5,787 nucleotides of DNA from an uncultured Lachnospiraceae bacterium (GTDB lineage: Bacteria; Bacillota; Clostridia; Lachnospirales; Lachnospiraceae). Below, piece after piece: positions 1-5,460 of this stretch; position 1 is the stretch's first letter; each line of letters opens with the position of its first letter. Below the pieces are notes generated by a model. It was given only the letters and a program-made list of their open reading frames with translations. It searched no databases and was not told the origin of the DNA. The stretch is from contig CALFCS010000154.1 of assembly GCA_937950565.1 (NCBI GenBank), forward strand, positions 1 through 5,787. The letters are read 5' to 3'. A program made the position numbers and the translations under genes.

Positions 1-266
1 TCAGCAGCCATAGCAGCAGAGTGAGTCATACCGGAACATCCGATAGTCTCAACCAGAGCCTCCTGGATCACGCCTTCCTTTACGTTCAGGGTCAGCTTAC
101 ATGCTCCCTGCTGCGGTGCACACCAGCCAATGCCGTGTGTAAAGCCGGAAATATCTTTAACTTCCTTCGCCTGTACCCATTTTGCTTCTTCCGGGATCGG
201 AGCGGCGCCATGGTGTACGCCCTGTGCTACCGGACACATCATCTCGACTTCATGTGAATAAATCAT
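1..266 (-). CDS. NifU-like iron-sulfur cluster assembly scaffold protein (N-terminal part, cut by window edge)
   Basis: Minus-strand reading from ATG at 266 gives an open frame of 88 complete codons to the window edge, beginning MIYSHEVEMMCPVAQGVHHG. I recognise this as the NifU_N-type scaffold protein common in Lachnospiraceae and other Clostridia, usually annotated as an iron-sulfur cluster assembly scaffold. Visible cysteines are C11, C49, C56 and C77; C77 sits in the conserved stretch IGCSGMTHSAAM, and C49/C56 flank APQQGA. Such cysteines are candidate cluster or persulfide ligands (inference from the NifU family). The start is supported by GAAAGGAG at 274-281, 7 bases upstream of the ATG. 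Full-length relatives are, from memory, a little over 200 residues, so more than half the gene lies outside. In relatives the next gene often encodes the 'GGGtGRT' protein; this cannot be checked here. It follows cinA on the same strand after a 110-base gap, so it is probably a separate transcription unit. The biochemical role of this subfamily is not firmly established. Confidence 0.85.
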   Translation of the reverse strand, partial: MIYSHEVEMMCPVAQGVHHGAAPIPEEAKWVQAKEVKDISGFTHGIGWCAPQQGACKLTLNVKEGVIQEALVETIGCSGMTHSAAMAA

Positions 267-273
267 TTTAAAA

Positions 274-348
274 CTCCTTTCAAATACGTATTGTTATATC
301 TTTAACATCATACAATCATATTTTCGCACATTCTCCAATATTCGTCAA
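274..348 (-). promoter_or_regulatory. Ribosome binding site and weak promoter candidate for the NifU-like gene
   Basis: The minus strand of the gap carries GAAAGGAG (274-281), a good Shine-Dalgarno site. Upstream, TTGACG (343-348) matches the -35 consensus in 5 of 6 bases. With a 17-base spacer the -10 would be GAAAAT (320-325, 4 of 6). A better hexamer, TATGAT (315-320), is 22 bases from the -35 box, which is too far. The Shine-Dalgarno call is firm; the promoter is only a candidate. The rest of the gap is AT-rich without a recognisable operator or a clear terminator for cinA. Confidence 0.35.
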
Positions 349-376
349 TTATTACTTTGTAAGAAATTCAAGAACT

Positions 377-1630
377 TTAAGGAATTAATTCTTCCCTCAA
401 CAATGTCAGCGCTCTCACCACCGCATATTCCCGGTTCTTGCTGCGGTTTCCGGTGAAGCGGTATTCTTCTGTACGCACCTTTCCGTTTATACAGCATCCT
501 ACATAGACTAATCCAACCGGTTTTTCTTTGGTCCCTCCGTCCGGTCCTGCAATTCCCGTAACAGAGAGTGCAGCGCCTGCTCCGGCTGCCTTCGCCGCCC
601 CGGCCGCCATCTCATATGCCGTCTCATGGCTTACAGCGCCATACCAGTCAAGCGTTTCCTTCTTTACACCAAGCTGCTTCGTCTTCGCCTCATTCGAATA
701 CGTAATATGCCCTTCGTTATATACAGAGGATGCACCGGGCACGTTCAGAATCCGCCCTGCAAGCAGTCCTCCTGTACAGGATTCTGCTGTTGTAAGAGTC
801 AGATTCTTCTCCTTCAGAAGCTCGACAACCGCCATCTCCAGAGTTACATTTTCATCTGTCGTATAAATATGTCTGCCAAACCGACGGAAGAGTTCCTCAA
901 GAAGCGGTTTCATAAGCATATCTGCTTCCTCTTCGCTCTTTGCCTTAGCCGTCACCCGGAAATGTACTTCCCCAGTCTTAGCATATGGCGCAAGCGTCGG
1001 ATTCGACTGGGCATCCATAAGGTCTGCGACCATCGTCTCCGCCTTGCTTTCCCCAAGCCCGCACAGCTTTACCATTTTCGAATAGATTCCCTCCGGCTGA
1101 AGCTTATTCAGATACGGCGCGACTGCTTCCTCGAACATCGGCTTCATCTCATTCGGAGGACCCGGGAGCAAAATCGCTGTCTTGGCCTCCCCATCTATCT
1201 CCCCCTCGATGATAAGTCCTGGTGCAGTCCCATTATGATTATCAAGTACAATGGCGCCATCCGGCACCATCGCCTGCTTCCAGTTATTCTCTGTAATCGG
1301 ATTTTTGCGCTGCATCCGTTCAAAATATTCCTGAATCCGCTCTCTTGTATGCGGATCTTCATACAACTCTTTTCCAAACACCCTTGCAGTTACCTCTTTT
1401 GTCAGATCATCTTTTGTAGGGCCGAGGCCGCCGCCAAGGATGACAATATCTGAGCGCTTTAGAGCCAGTCTTACTGCGCCTTCCAGACGTTCTTCATTAT
1501 CTCCCACTACTCCTTGATAATAACAGGATAATCCAAGCGCCGCCAGGCGTTCCGCCAGATAAGCGGCATTTGTATTTACAATATTTCCCAAAAGGATCTC
1601 TGTTCCCACAGACAAAAGCTCTACTGTCAT
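377..1630 (-). CDS. cinA: CinA family protein: N-terminal MoCF-like domain plus C-terminal nicotinamide-nucleotide amidase domain
   Basis: A complete 417-residue protein, the normal length for two-domain CinA. The N-terminal COG1058/molybdopterin-binding-like domain (about 1-170) shows GTEILLG (9-15), GGGLGPTKDD (66-75), NGTAPG (133-138) and PGPPNEM (156-162). In characterised relatives this domain carries ADP-ribose pyrophosphatase-type activity. The C-terminal CinA/PncC domain (about 255-415) shows TTAESCTGG (280-288), whose serine is the family's likely nucleophile, and SVTGIAGPDGGT (356-367). This domain deamidates nicotinamide mononucleotide to nicotinate mononucleotide in pyridine-nucleotide recycling. 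The protein is cytoplasmic. The ATG lies 2 bases after the pgsA stop, and its Shine-Dalgarno GGAGG (1640-1644) is inside the last pgsA codons, 9 bases from the start, which suggests coupled translation. It is the last gene of the block. In several Firmicutes recA follows cinA; here it does not. No key motif is missing. Confidence 0.96.
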   Translation of the reverse strand: MTVELLSVGTEILLGNIVNTNAAYLAERLAALGLSCYYQGVVGDNEERLEGAVRLALKRSDIVILGGGLGPTKDDLTKEVTARVFGKELYEDPHTRERIQEYFERMQRKNPITENNWKQAMVPDGAIVLDNHNGTAPGLIIEGEIDGEAKTAILLPGPPNEMKPMFEEAVAPYLNKLQPEGIYSKMVKLCGLGESKAETMVADLMDAQSNPTLAPYAKTGEVHFRVTAKAKSEEEADMLMKPLLEELFRRFGRHIYTTDENVTLEMAVVELLKEKNLTLTTAESCTGGLLAGRILNVPGASSVYNEGHITYSNEAKTKQLGVKKETLDWYGAVSHETAYEMAAGAAKAAGAGAALSVTGIAGPDGGTKEKPVGLVYVGCCINGKVRTEEYRFTGNRSKNREYAVVRALTLLREELIP

Positions 1631-1632
1631 TT

Positions 1633-2175
1633 TTACATTCCTCCCTGCGTCAATACCTGTTTATTCTTTGCGATATAATCAATCAAAGATATGATCGTCA
1701 GTATTAAGGATACCCAGATCAGAACCATTCCAACCATGTCAAAAACACCGCCGAAATCAGCAATCAACACAATGATCATTGCCATCTGGGACACGGTTTT
1801 AAATTTCCCCCAGTAGCTTGCCGCAATGACAATTCCATTATCAGAAGCTACAAGCCGGAAACCGCTGATAATAAATTCTCTTGCAATAATGACGGTCACA
1901 ACCCATGCTTCAAGCTTTCCGGACGGAATCAGGCAGATCATCGCTGAACACACAAGAAGCTTATCCGCAAGAGGATCCATAAACTTTCCGAAATTGGTTA
2001 CGAGATTCCTTGCACGTGCAATTTTCCCATCCAGCATATCCGTAAGACTTGCCACACAGAAAATCGCAAGGGCAATCCACTTATTCGCTGCCCCGCCTGC
2101 ATCTGTCAGCATAAAAAACACGAAAAAAGGCACCATAATCACTCGAAGTACAGTTAATTTGTTTGGCAAATTCAT
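1633..2175 (-). CDS. pgsA: CDP-diacylglycerol--glycerol-3-phosphate 3-phosphatidyltransferase
   Basis: A 180-residue integral membrane protein of the CDP-alcohol phosphatidyltransferase family. It transfers phosphatidate from CDP-diacylglycerol to glycerol-3-phosphate, the committed step to phosphatidylglycerol (and cardiolipin). The signature D-x2-D-G-x2-A-R-x8-G-x3-D-x3-D is complete: D46, D49, G50, A53, R54, G63, D67, D71. The opening MNLPNKLTVLRV and its position beside cinA favour PgsA over phosphatidylserine synthase or cardiolipin synthase relatives. Several hydrophobic stretches are visible (about 12-23, 34-44, 73-84, 90-105, 130-142 and 146-168), consistent with the family's multi-helix membrane fold. 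The start overlaps the rimO stop as ATGA (4 bases), with GGAG (2186-2189) 10 bases upstream inside rimO, so translation is probably coupled to rimO. The length is typical. Confidence 0.95.
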   Translation of the reverse strand: MNLPNKLTVLRVIMVPFFVFFMLTDAGGAANKWIALAIFCVASLTDMLDGKIARARNLVTNFGKFMDPLADKLLVCSAMICLIPSGKLEAWVVTVIIAREFIISGFRLVASDNGIVIAASYWGKFKTVSQMAMIIVLIADFGGVFDMVGMVLIWVSLILTIISLIDYIAKNKQVLTQGGM

Positions 2176-3497
2176 GATATCAACTCTCCCATCAAATCAT
2201 ATTCTAATGCCCCGGTTACTTTCACCCTGGCAAAGTCTCCGGTCATCAATTCCATATCTGTATGAATAAAAATAAATCCGTCTACATTCGGCGCGTCCCG
2301 ATATGTCCGCCCTACATATACATTTTCATCGGCAACTTTTCCTTCAATCATTACAAGCACTTCGCGGTCAATCATATCTTCTGCACCCGCAAATGCAATT
2401 TCCTGCTGAAGCGCCATAAGCTCTGCCTGTCTGTCCTCTTTCAATTCTTCCGGTATCTGCTCTTCCATCTCAGCGGCAGGTGTTCCTTCTTCCGGAGAAT
2501 AAGTAAATACCCCAAGCCTGTCAAACTCCATCTCATCTACAAACTCCAGCAGTTCTTTATGCTGCTCTTCTGTTTCTCCGGGAAATCCCGTAATCAATGT
2601 GGTACGAAGCGATATATCCGGTATTTCTTTTCGAAGCTTTGCTATGATATCTGTTAACTGTGCTTTTGACGTCCGCCTTCCCATCCGTCTTAAAATATCA
2701 TCCGACGCATGCTGGATCGGCAAATCCAAATAATGACAAATCTTCTTTTCTTCCTTCATGACCTGAATCAATTCATCGTAAATCTCCTCCGGATAACAAT
2801 AAAGAAGACGAATCCATTGAATCCCGCTGATTCTGCACAGCTCCTTTAAAAGCTTGTGGAGAGACTTTTCGCCGTAAATGTCCTTCCCATAAAGCGTAGT
2901 CTCCTGTGCTACCACTATCAGTTCCTTCACTCCCTGACCGGCAAGCATACACGCTTCCTCAATGAGCTGCTCCATCGGAACACTTCTATAATTCCCCCGG
3001 ATTTTAGGAATAATGCAGTATGTACAATGCTTATCACAGCCTTCTGCAATTTTCAGATACGCATAATGCCCGCCTGTCGTCACCAGACGGTCTGTATCTA
3101 CGATAGGAAGCGTATCCAGACTTTCCACTGTTACCCTGGCATCTCCGTCAAGTGCCTGTCCAATCGCCTGCACAATCTTATCATAAGCGCTGGTTCCCAG
3201 CACTGCATCCACTTCGGGTATCTCTGTCAGAATTTCCTCCTGATATCTCTGGGCCAGACACCCGGTAACAATCAATGCCTTCAGACTTCCCTCTTTCTTA
3301 TATTCTGCCATTTCAAGAATCGTCTGTATACTCTCTTCTTTCGCATCATTGATAAAGCAGCAGGTATTGATCACAATCACATCTGCCTGCGTTTCATCGT
3401 CTACAATCTGATAGCCTTCCCTGTCAAGAAGACCAAGCATGACCTCCGAATCCACCAGATTCTTATCACAGCCAAGAGATATAAATAATACTTTCAT
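2172..3497 (-). CDS. rimO: Ribosomal protein S12 (aspartate) methylthiotransferase RimO
   Basis: A complete 441-residue radical-SAM methylthiotransferase. RimO adds a methylthio group to the beta carbon of a conserved aspartate of ribosomal protein S12, using two [4Fe-4S] clusters. Three domains are readable. The N-terminal UPF0004 domain carries cluster ligands C10 (SLGCDKNLVDSE), C46 (NTCCF) and C80 (TGCLAQRY). The radical-SAM core carries C154-x3-C158-x2-C161 (GCDKHCTYCIIP), with ITGFPGET further on. A C-terminal TRAM domain (about 372-440) probably binds the substrate. The SLGCDKNLVDSE opening and the EGCDKHCTYCIIP wording are typical of RimO rather than MiaB or MtaB. An extra cysteine (C47) adjoins ligand C46. 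The ATG is preceded by GGGAGGGG, 6-8 bases away. It begins 63 bases after rpoZ, the only sizeable gap in the block, and overlaps pgsA by 4 bases. Its need for iron-sulfur clusters fits loosely with the downstream scaffold gene, but that link is inference. Confidence 0.97.
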   Translation of the reverse strand: MKVLFISLGCDKNLVDSEVMLGLLDREGYQIVDDETQADVIVINTCCFINDAKEESIQTILEMAEYKKEGSLKALIVTGCLAQRYQEEILTEIPEVDAVLGTSAYDKIVQAIGQALDGDARVTVESLDTLPIVDTDRLVTTGGHYAYLKIAEGCDKHCTYCIIPKIRGNYRSVPMEQLIEEACMLAGQGVKELIVVAQETTLYGKDIYGEKSLHKLLKELCRISGIQWIRLLYCYPEEIYDELIQVMKEEKKICHYLDLPIQHASDDILRRMGRRTSKAQLTDIIAKLRKEIPDISLRTTLITGFPGETEEQHKELLEFVDEMEFDRLGVFTYSPEEGTPAAEMEEQIPEELKEDRQAELMALQQEIAFAGAEDMIDREVLVMIEGKVADENVYVGRTYRDAPNVDGFIFIHTDMELMTGDFARVKVTGALEYDLMGELIS

Positions 3498-3516
3498 TTA
3501 CTTCCCCTCCCTTTTG

Positions 3517-3550
3517 GAAAGAAAGGCAGATACCTGACGGCACCTGCCTT
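3517..3550 (-). terminator. Hairpin with U-rich tail between rpoZ and rimO (partial terminator or attenuator candidate)
   Basis: On the minus strand, arm AAGGCAGGTGCC (3550-3539), loop GTCA and arm GGTATCTGCCTT (3534-3523) form a continuous 12-bp stem with two G-U pairs and a tetraloop. It is followed by TCTTTCC, so the RNA reads UUUCUUUCC from the end of the arm. This is the shape of an intrinsic terminator with an imperfect U-run. It starts 11 bases after the rpoZ stop and ends just before the rimO ribosome binding site. rimO has no clear promoter of its own in the gap, so partial readthrough, lowering rimO-pgsA-cinA expression relative to yicC-gmk-rpoZ, is the simplest reading (inference). 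Confidence 0.6.
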
Positions 3551-3560
3551 AATTGCCTGT

Positions 3561-3800
3561 TTACTCATGCTCTTCAGCGACAACCTTAATCTTCGCCTGA
3601 TTCAGCTCATCAATTGCAACCGACAACGGTTTTTCACCTTCCTTAGTATCTACCAGCGGCATAGAGCCGTCAATAAGCTCTCTCGCTCTCTTTGCGGTAG
3701 CCATCACGATAGAATACCGGCTGTTCACTACCTTTGTCTCACCTTCCTCGACATCCTTATTCACTACTTTCATCAAATCTGTGTAAGATGGGTGTAACAT
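3561..3800 (-). CDS. rpoZ: DNA-directed RNA polymerase subunit omega
   Basis: A complete 79-residue protein beginning MLHPSYTDLMKVVN, the form usual in Lachnospiraceae. The conserved omega core is NSRYSIVMATAKRARELIDG, about residues 26-45. The tail IDELNQAKIKVV has the expected helical end. Omega wraps the C-terminal end of the beta-prime subunit and helps RNA polymerase assembly and stability. Because gmk and rpoZ are adjacent in many bacteria, the gene order supports the call. The ATG is 6 bases after the gmk stop. Its Shine-Dalgarno AAAGGAG (3812-3818) lies within the last gmk codons, 11 bases from the ATG, slightly long but the only good match, so translation is likely coupled to gmk. 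Length is normal, with no sign of truncation. Confidence 0.95.
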   Translation of the reverse strand: MLHPSYTDLMKVVNKDVEEGETKVVNSRYSIVMATAKRARELIDGSMPLVDTKEGEKPLSVAIDELNQAKIKVVAEEHE

Positions 3801-3806
3801 ATAATC

Positions 3807-4427
3807 CTATTCTCCTTTCAACTCTCTTTTCATTTTCTCTATAAACACTCCATTAAGGGCGCTTCGTCTGTGTTCTCCCTGAATCAGCCAGTGCAGTTCC
3901 TCCACACAGGTATCCAGGTCATCATTGATAACCAGATAATCATATTTGTCCATATATTCCGCTTCCTCAGAAGCCCTGTTCATCCGGCTCTCAATCACGT
4001 CCACTGTCTCTGTTCCCCGTCCGACCAGACGTCTCACAAGCTCTTCTTTTGATGGTGGTGTCACAAATAAGAGCAGAGCGTCTGGAAATTTTTCTTTTAC
4101 CTTCAATGCTCCCTGAAGCTCAATCTCCAGAATCACATCCTTTCCCTTCCTCAACTGCTCCTCCACGTATGCACGTGGTGTTCCATAATAATTATCCACG
4201 TACTTAGCATACTCTATCAATTCATCTTTCGCAATCATTTTTTCAAATTCATCTGTTGTTTTGAAAAAATATGCCTTTCCTTCCTCTTCTCCGGGTCTCG
4301 GGTTTCTGGTCGTCGCCGACACAGACAACGCATAATTATCATATTTTTTCAAAAGCTCATTCATGATAGTCCCTTTGCCCGCACCGGAAAAGCCTGATAC
4401 AACAACTAGAATTCCTTCACTGCTCAT
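3807..4427 (-). CDS. gmk: Guanylate kinase
   Basis: A 206-residue cytoplasmic enzyme that phosphorylates GMP (and dGMP) with ATP to give GDP, feeding GTP and (p)ppGpp pools. Numbered from the start chosen here, the P-loop is GFSGAGKGT (12-20, lysine K18). The GMP-binding segment SATTRNPRPGE (37-47) and the YYGTP motif (80-84) follow, then the lid region LVRRLVGRGTE with its arginines. Two in-frame ATGs exist, at 4433 and 4427. The Shine-Dalgarno AAGGAG (4435-4440) leaves only 1 base before the first but 7 before the second, so the second is preferred; using the first adds only Met-Ser. The Shine-Dalgarno overlaps the yicC stop codon, and only 11 bases separate the genes. In Bacillus and many Clostridia remA lies between yicC/yloC and gmk; it is absent here. 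All catalytic motifs are intact. Confidence 0.97.
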   Translation of the reverse strand: MSSEGILVVVSGFSGAGKGTIMNELLKKYDNYALSVSATTRNPRPGEEEGKAYFFKTTDEFEKMIAKDELIEYAKYVDNYYGTPRAYVEEQLRKGKDVILEIELQGALKVKEKFPDALLLFVTPPSKEELVRRLVGRGTETVDVIESRMNRASEEAEYMDKYDYLVINDDLDTCVEELHWLIQGEHRRSALNGVFIEKMKRELKGE

Positions 4428-4434
4428 AGACATT

Positions 4435-4440
4435 CTCCTT
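4435..4440 (-). promoter_or_regulatory. gmk ribosome binding site overlapping the yicC stop codon
   Basis: AAGGAG on the minus strand shares two bases with the yicC TAA stop (4439-4441). It leaves 1 base to the ATG at 4433 and 7 bases to the ATG at 4427. The spacing therefore decides for the downstream start. A ribosome terminating on yicC would sit on this site, so re-initiation on gmk is likely. Confidence 0.8.
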
Positions 4441-5329
4441 ATTCTATATTCTGAATCTGCTCTCTTACCTTCTCAATCTCCGTCTTCAAATCAATTCCCA
4501 CATTCGATATCTCCAGATCATTCGCCTTCGAAAGAATCGTGTTTGCCTCACGGTTCATCTCCTGCGCAATGAAATCAAGCTTGCGGCCGATACTTCCACC
4601 AGCAATCAACGCCTCTTTCATTGTCGCGATATGGCTTCTGAGGCGAACGGTCTCCTCATCCGTACAGATCTTATCAGAAAAAATCACAACTTCTGCCGCA
4701 ATCCGCCCCTCATCGATCTGCAGGTCTCCAAGAAGCTCTTTTACTTTTTCTTCAAGCCTGCTGCGGTATTCAGAGACAATCTGCGGATATCGATCCTCTA
4801 TGAGAGTTACATTTTCGTCCATTCTCTCCAATTTGTCAAGAAGATCTGTCTTTAATGCCTCTCCTTCCTGCTCTCTTGCTTTCACAAACTGGACGCAGGC
4901 ACCTTCCACTGCCTTCTTCAGTTCAGCCCAGATCTCTTCTTCATCAATATCCTGCTCTTCCATCGTGAAAACCTCCGGACAGCGTCCCAGGGAAGATACA
5001 CTGATATCATCCTTCAAACCGAACTTTTCCGCCATCTGACGGAAATATTTCAGGTACTGTCCCGCAAGTTCTTCATTATATTTTAGCGCAACATTCTCCT
5101 CCGCATAATCCTCATACGTGATAAACACGTCCAGCTTTCCGCGCTGCACGTACTGCTTCAGGACATTCCGGATGGCCGCCTCAAAAAAACTCAGCTTTTT
5201 CGGCATCTTGATGCTCACATCAAAATAGCGGTGATTTACCGCCTTCATTTCTACGGTAAATTTTCTGCTGCCCTGATGATTTTCACATCTGCCAAAGCCT
5301 GTCATGCTCTTGATCATTGCTTTTGTCAT
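4439..5329 (-). CDS. yicC: YicC/YloC family endoribonuclease
   Basis: A 296-residue protein of the YicC/YloC family. Numbered from the chosen start, MIKSMTGFGR spans 5-14. VNHRYFDV and the surrounding YicC_N domain fill roughly the first half. The C-terminal DUF1732 domain shows VRLRSHI and GRKLDFIAQEMNREANTI, followed by KANDLEISN and a helical end. Members from E. coli (YicC) and B. subtilis (YloC) have been described as endoribonucleases; the cellular targets here are unknown. The frame can be extended to a TTG at 5344, but the purine-rich GAGGAGAGG (5331-5339) lies inside that extension and looks like the ribosome binding site. The ATG at 5329 has GAGG 6 bases upstream. The ATG at 5317 would give the family-typical MIKSMTGFGR opening but sits 13 or more bases from the site, so it remains an alternative. 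It is the first gene of the block, behind a strong promoter. Confidence 0.94.
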   Translation of the reverse strand: MTKAMIKSMTGFGRCENHQGSRKFTVEMKAVNHRYFDVSIKMPKKLSFFEAAIRNVLKQYVQRGKLDVFITYEDYAEENVALKYNEELAGQYLKYFRQMAEKFGLKDDISVSSLGRCPEVFTMEEQDIDEEEIWAELKKAVEGACVQFVKAREQEGEALKTDLLDKLERMDENVTLIEDRYPQIVSEYRSRLEEKVKELLGDLQIDEGRIAAEVVIFSDKICTDEETVRLRSHIATMKEALIAGGSIGRKLDFIAQEMNREANTILSKANDLEISNVGIDLKTEIEKVREQIQNIE

Positions 5330-5363
5330 TCCTCTCCTCTGCAATTACTTTTGCTGTCACTTC

Positions 5364-5376
5364 GCCGTTTTACGGC
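5364..5376 (-). promoter_or_regulatory. Small hairpin in the yicC leader
   Basis: GCCGT and ACGGC are separated by three A on the minus strand, giving a 5-bp GC-rich stem with a 3-base loop. It lies between the predicted start of transcription (about 5390) and the yicC ribosome binding site (5331-5339). No U-run follows, so it is not a terminator. It could stabilise the 5' end of the operon transcript, or be chance. Confidence 0.35.
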
Positions 5377-5422
5377 AGATTTACCCATATTGAATTATTA
5401 TAATCGATTGCTTCTCTGCCGT
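5372..5422. repeat. Seven-base inverted repeat flanking the yicC -10 box
   Basis: On the plus strand ACGGCAG (5372-5378) and CTGCCGT (5416-5422) are perfect inverted copies whose centres are 44 bp apart. The second overlaps the -35 box by three bases (5420-5422) and the first lies just downstream of the expected transcription start. A third, shorter copy (GCCGT, 5364-5368) makes the leader hairpin. The placement is what a pair of repressor half-sites would look like, but no regulator is identifiable and short repeats like this also arise by chance. Confidence 0.3.
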
Positions 5423-5425
5423 CAA
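5397..5425 (-). promoter_or_regulatory. Strong sigma-A type promoter for the yicC-gmk-rpoZ-rimO-pgsA-cinA block
   Basis: Minus strand: TTGACG (5425-5420) is a 5 of 6 match to the -35 consensus. A spacer of exactly 17 bases follows, then TATAAT (5402-5397), a perfect -10 box. Transcription should begin near 5390, leaving a leader of about 60 bases before the yicC ATG. It is the best promoter-like sequence I found in the window. Since no other good promoter was seen upstream of the later genes, it probably serves the whole block. Confidence 0.85.
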
Positions 5426-5431
5426 TGCCAA

Positions 5432-5460
5432 TTGTTTTTTTCAGTCAAATCTGATATCAT
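5432..5460 (+). promoter_or_regulatory. Candidate extended -10 promoter for rqcH
   Basis: TTGTTT (5432-5437, 3 of 6 to the -35 consensus), a 17-base spacer, then TATCAT (5455-5460, 5 of 6 to the -10 consensus), preceded by TG one base away (5452-5453), giving an extended -10. Transcription would start near 5467, with a leader of roughly 117 bases. The weak -35 is offset by the extended -10, a combination common in Gram-positive promoters. A second extended -10, TGATATAAA at 5557-5565, lies too close to the start codon to be the main promoter. Confidence 0.5.

Noticed and set aside
21..257. Plus-strand open frame opposite the NifU-like gene
   Set aside because: The minus strand has a recognisable protein with a good ribosome binding site over the same bases; the plus frame has neither.
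361..391. Possible terminator after cinA (AAGTTC/GAATTT and the GAATTAATTC palindrome)
   Set aside because: The stem is weak and AT-rich with a loop too small to close well, and no T-run follows on the minus strand.
626..1453. Long plus-strand open frame (275 codons) opposite cinA
   Set aside because: It lies wholly antisense to a full-length, motif-complete cinA, has no good ribosome binding site, and its Arg/Cys/Leu-rich translation resembles no family; it is a shadow frame.
2856..3488. Plus-strand open frame (210 codons) opposite rimO
   Set aside because: Antisense to rimO through its catalytic core; low-complexity His/Cys/Ile-rich translation without recognisable motifs.
4539..5039. Plus-strand open frame (166 codons) opposite yicC
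   Set aside because: Serine-rich translation typical of reading the opposite strand of a Glu/Lys-rich gene; no ribosome binding site or family match.
5330..5344. TTG start for yicC giving a 301-residue protein
   Set aside because: The purine-rich ribosome binding site would lie inside the coding sequence, and the added residues are not part of the conserved family opening.
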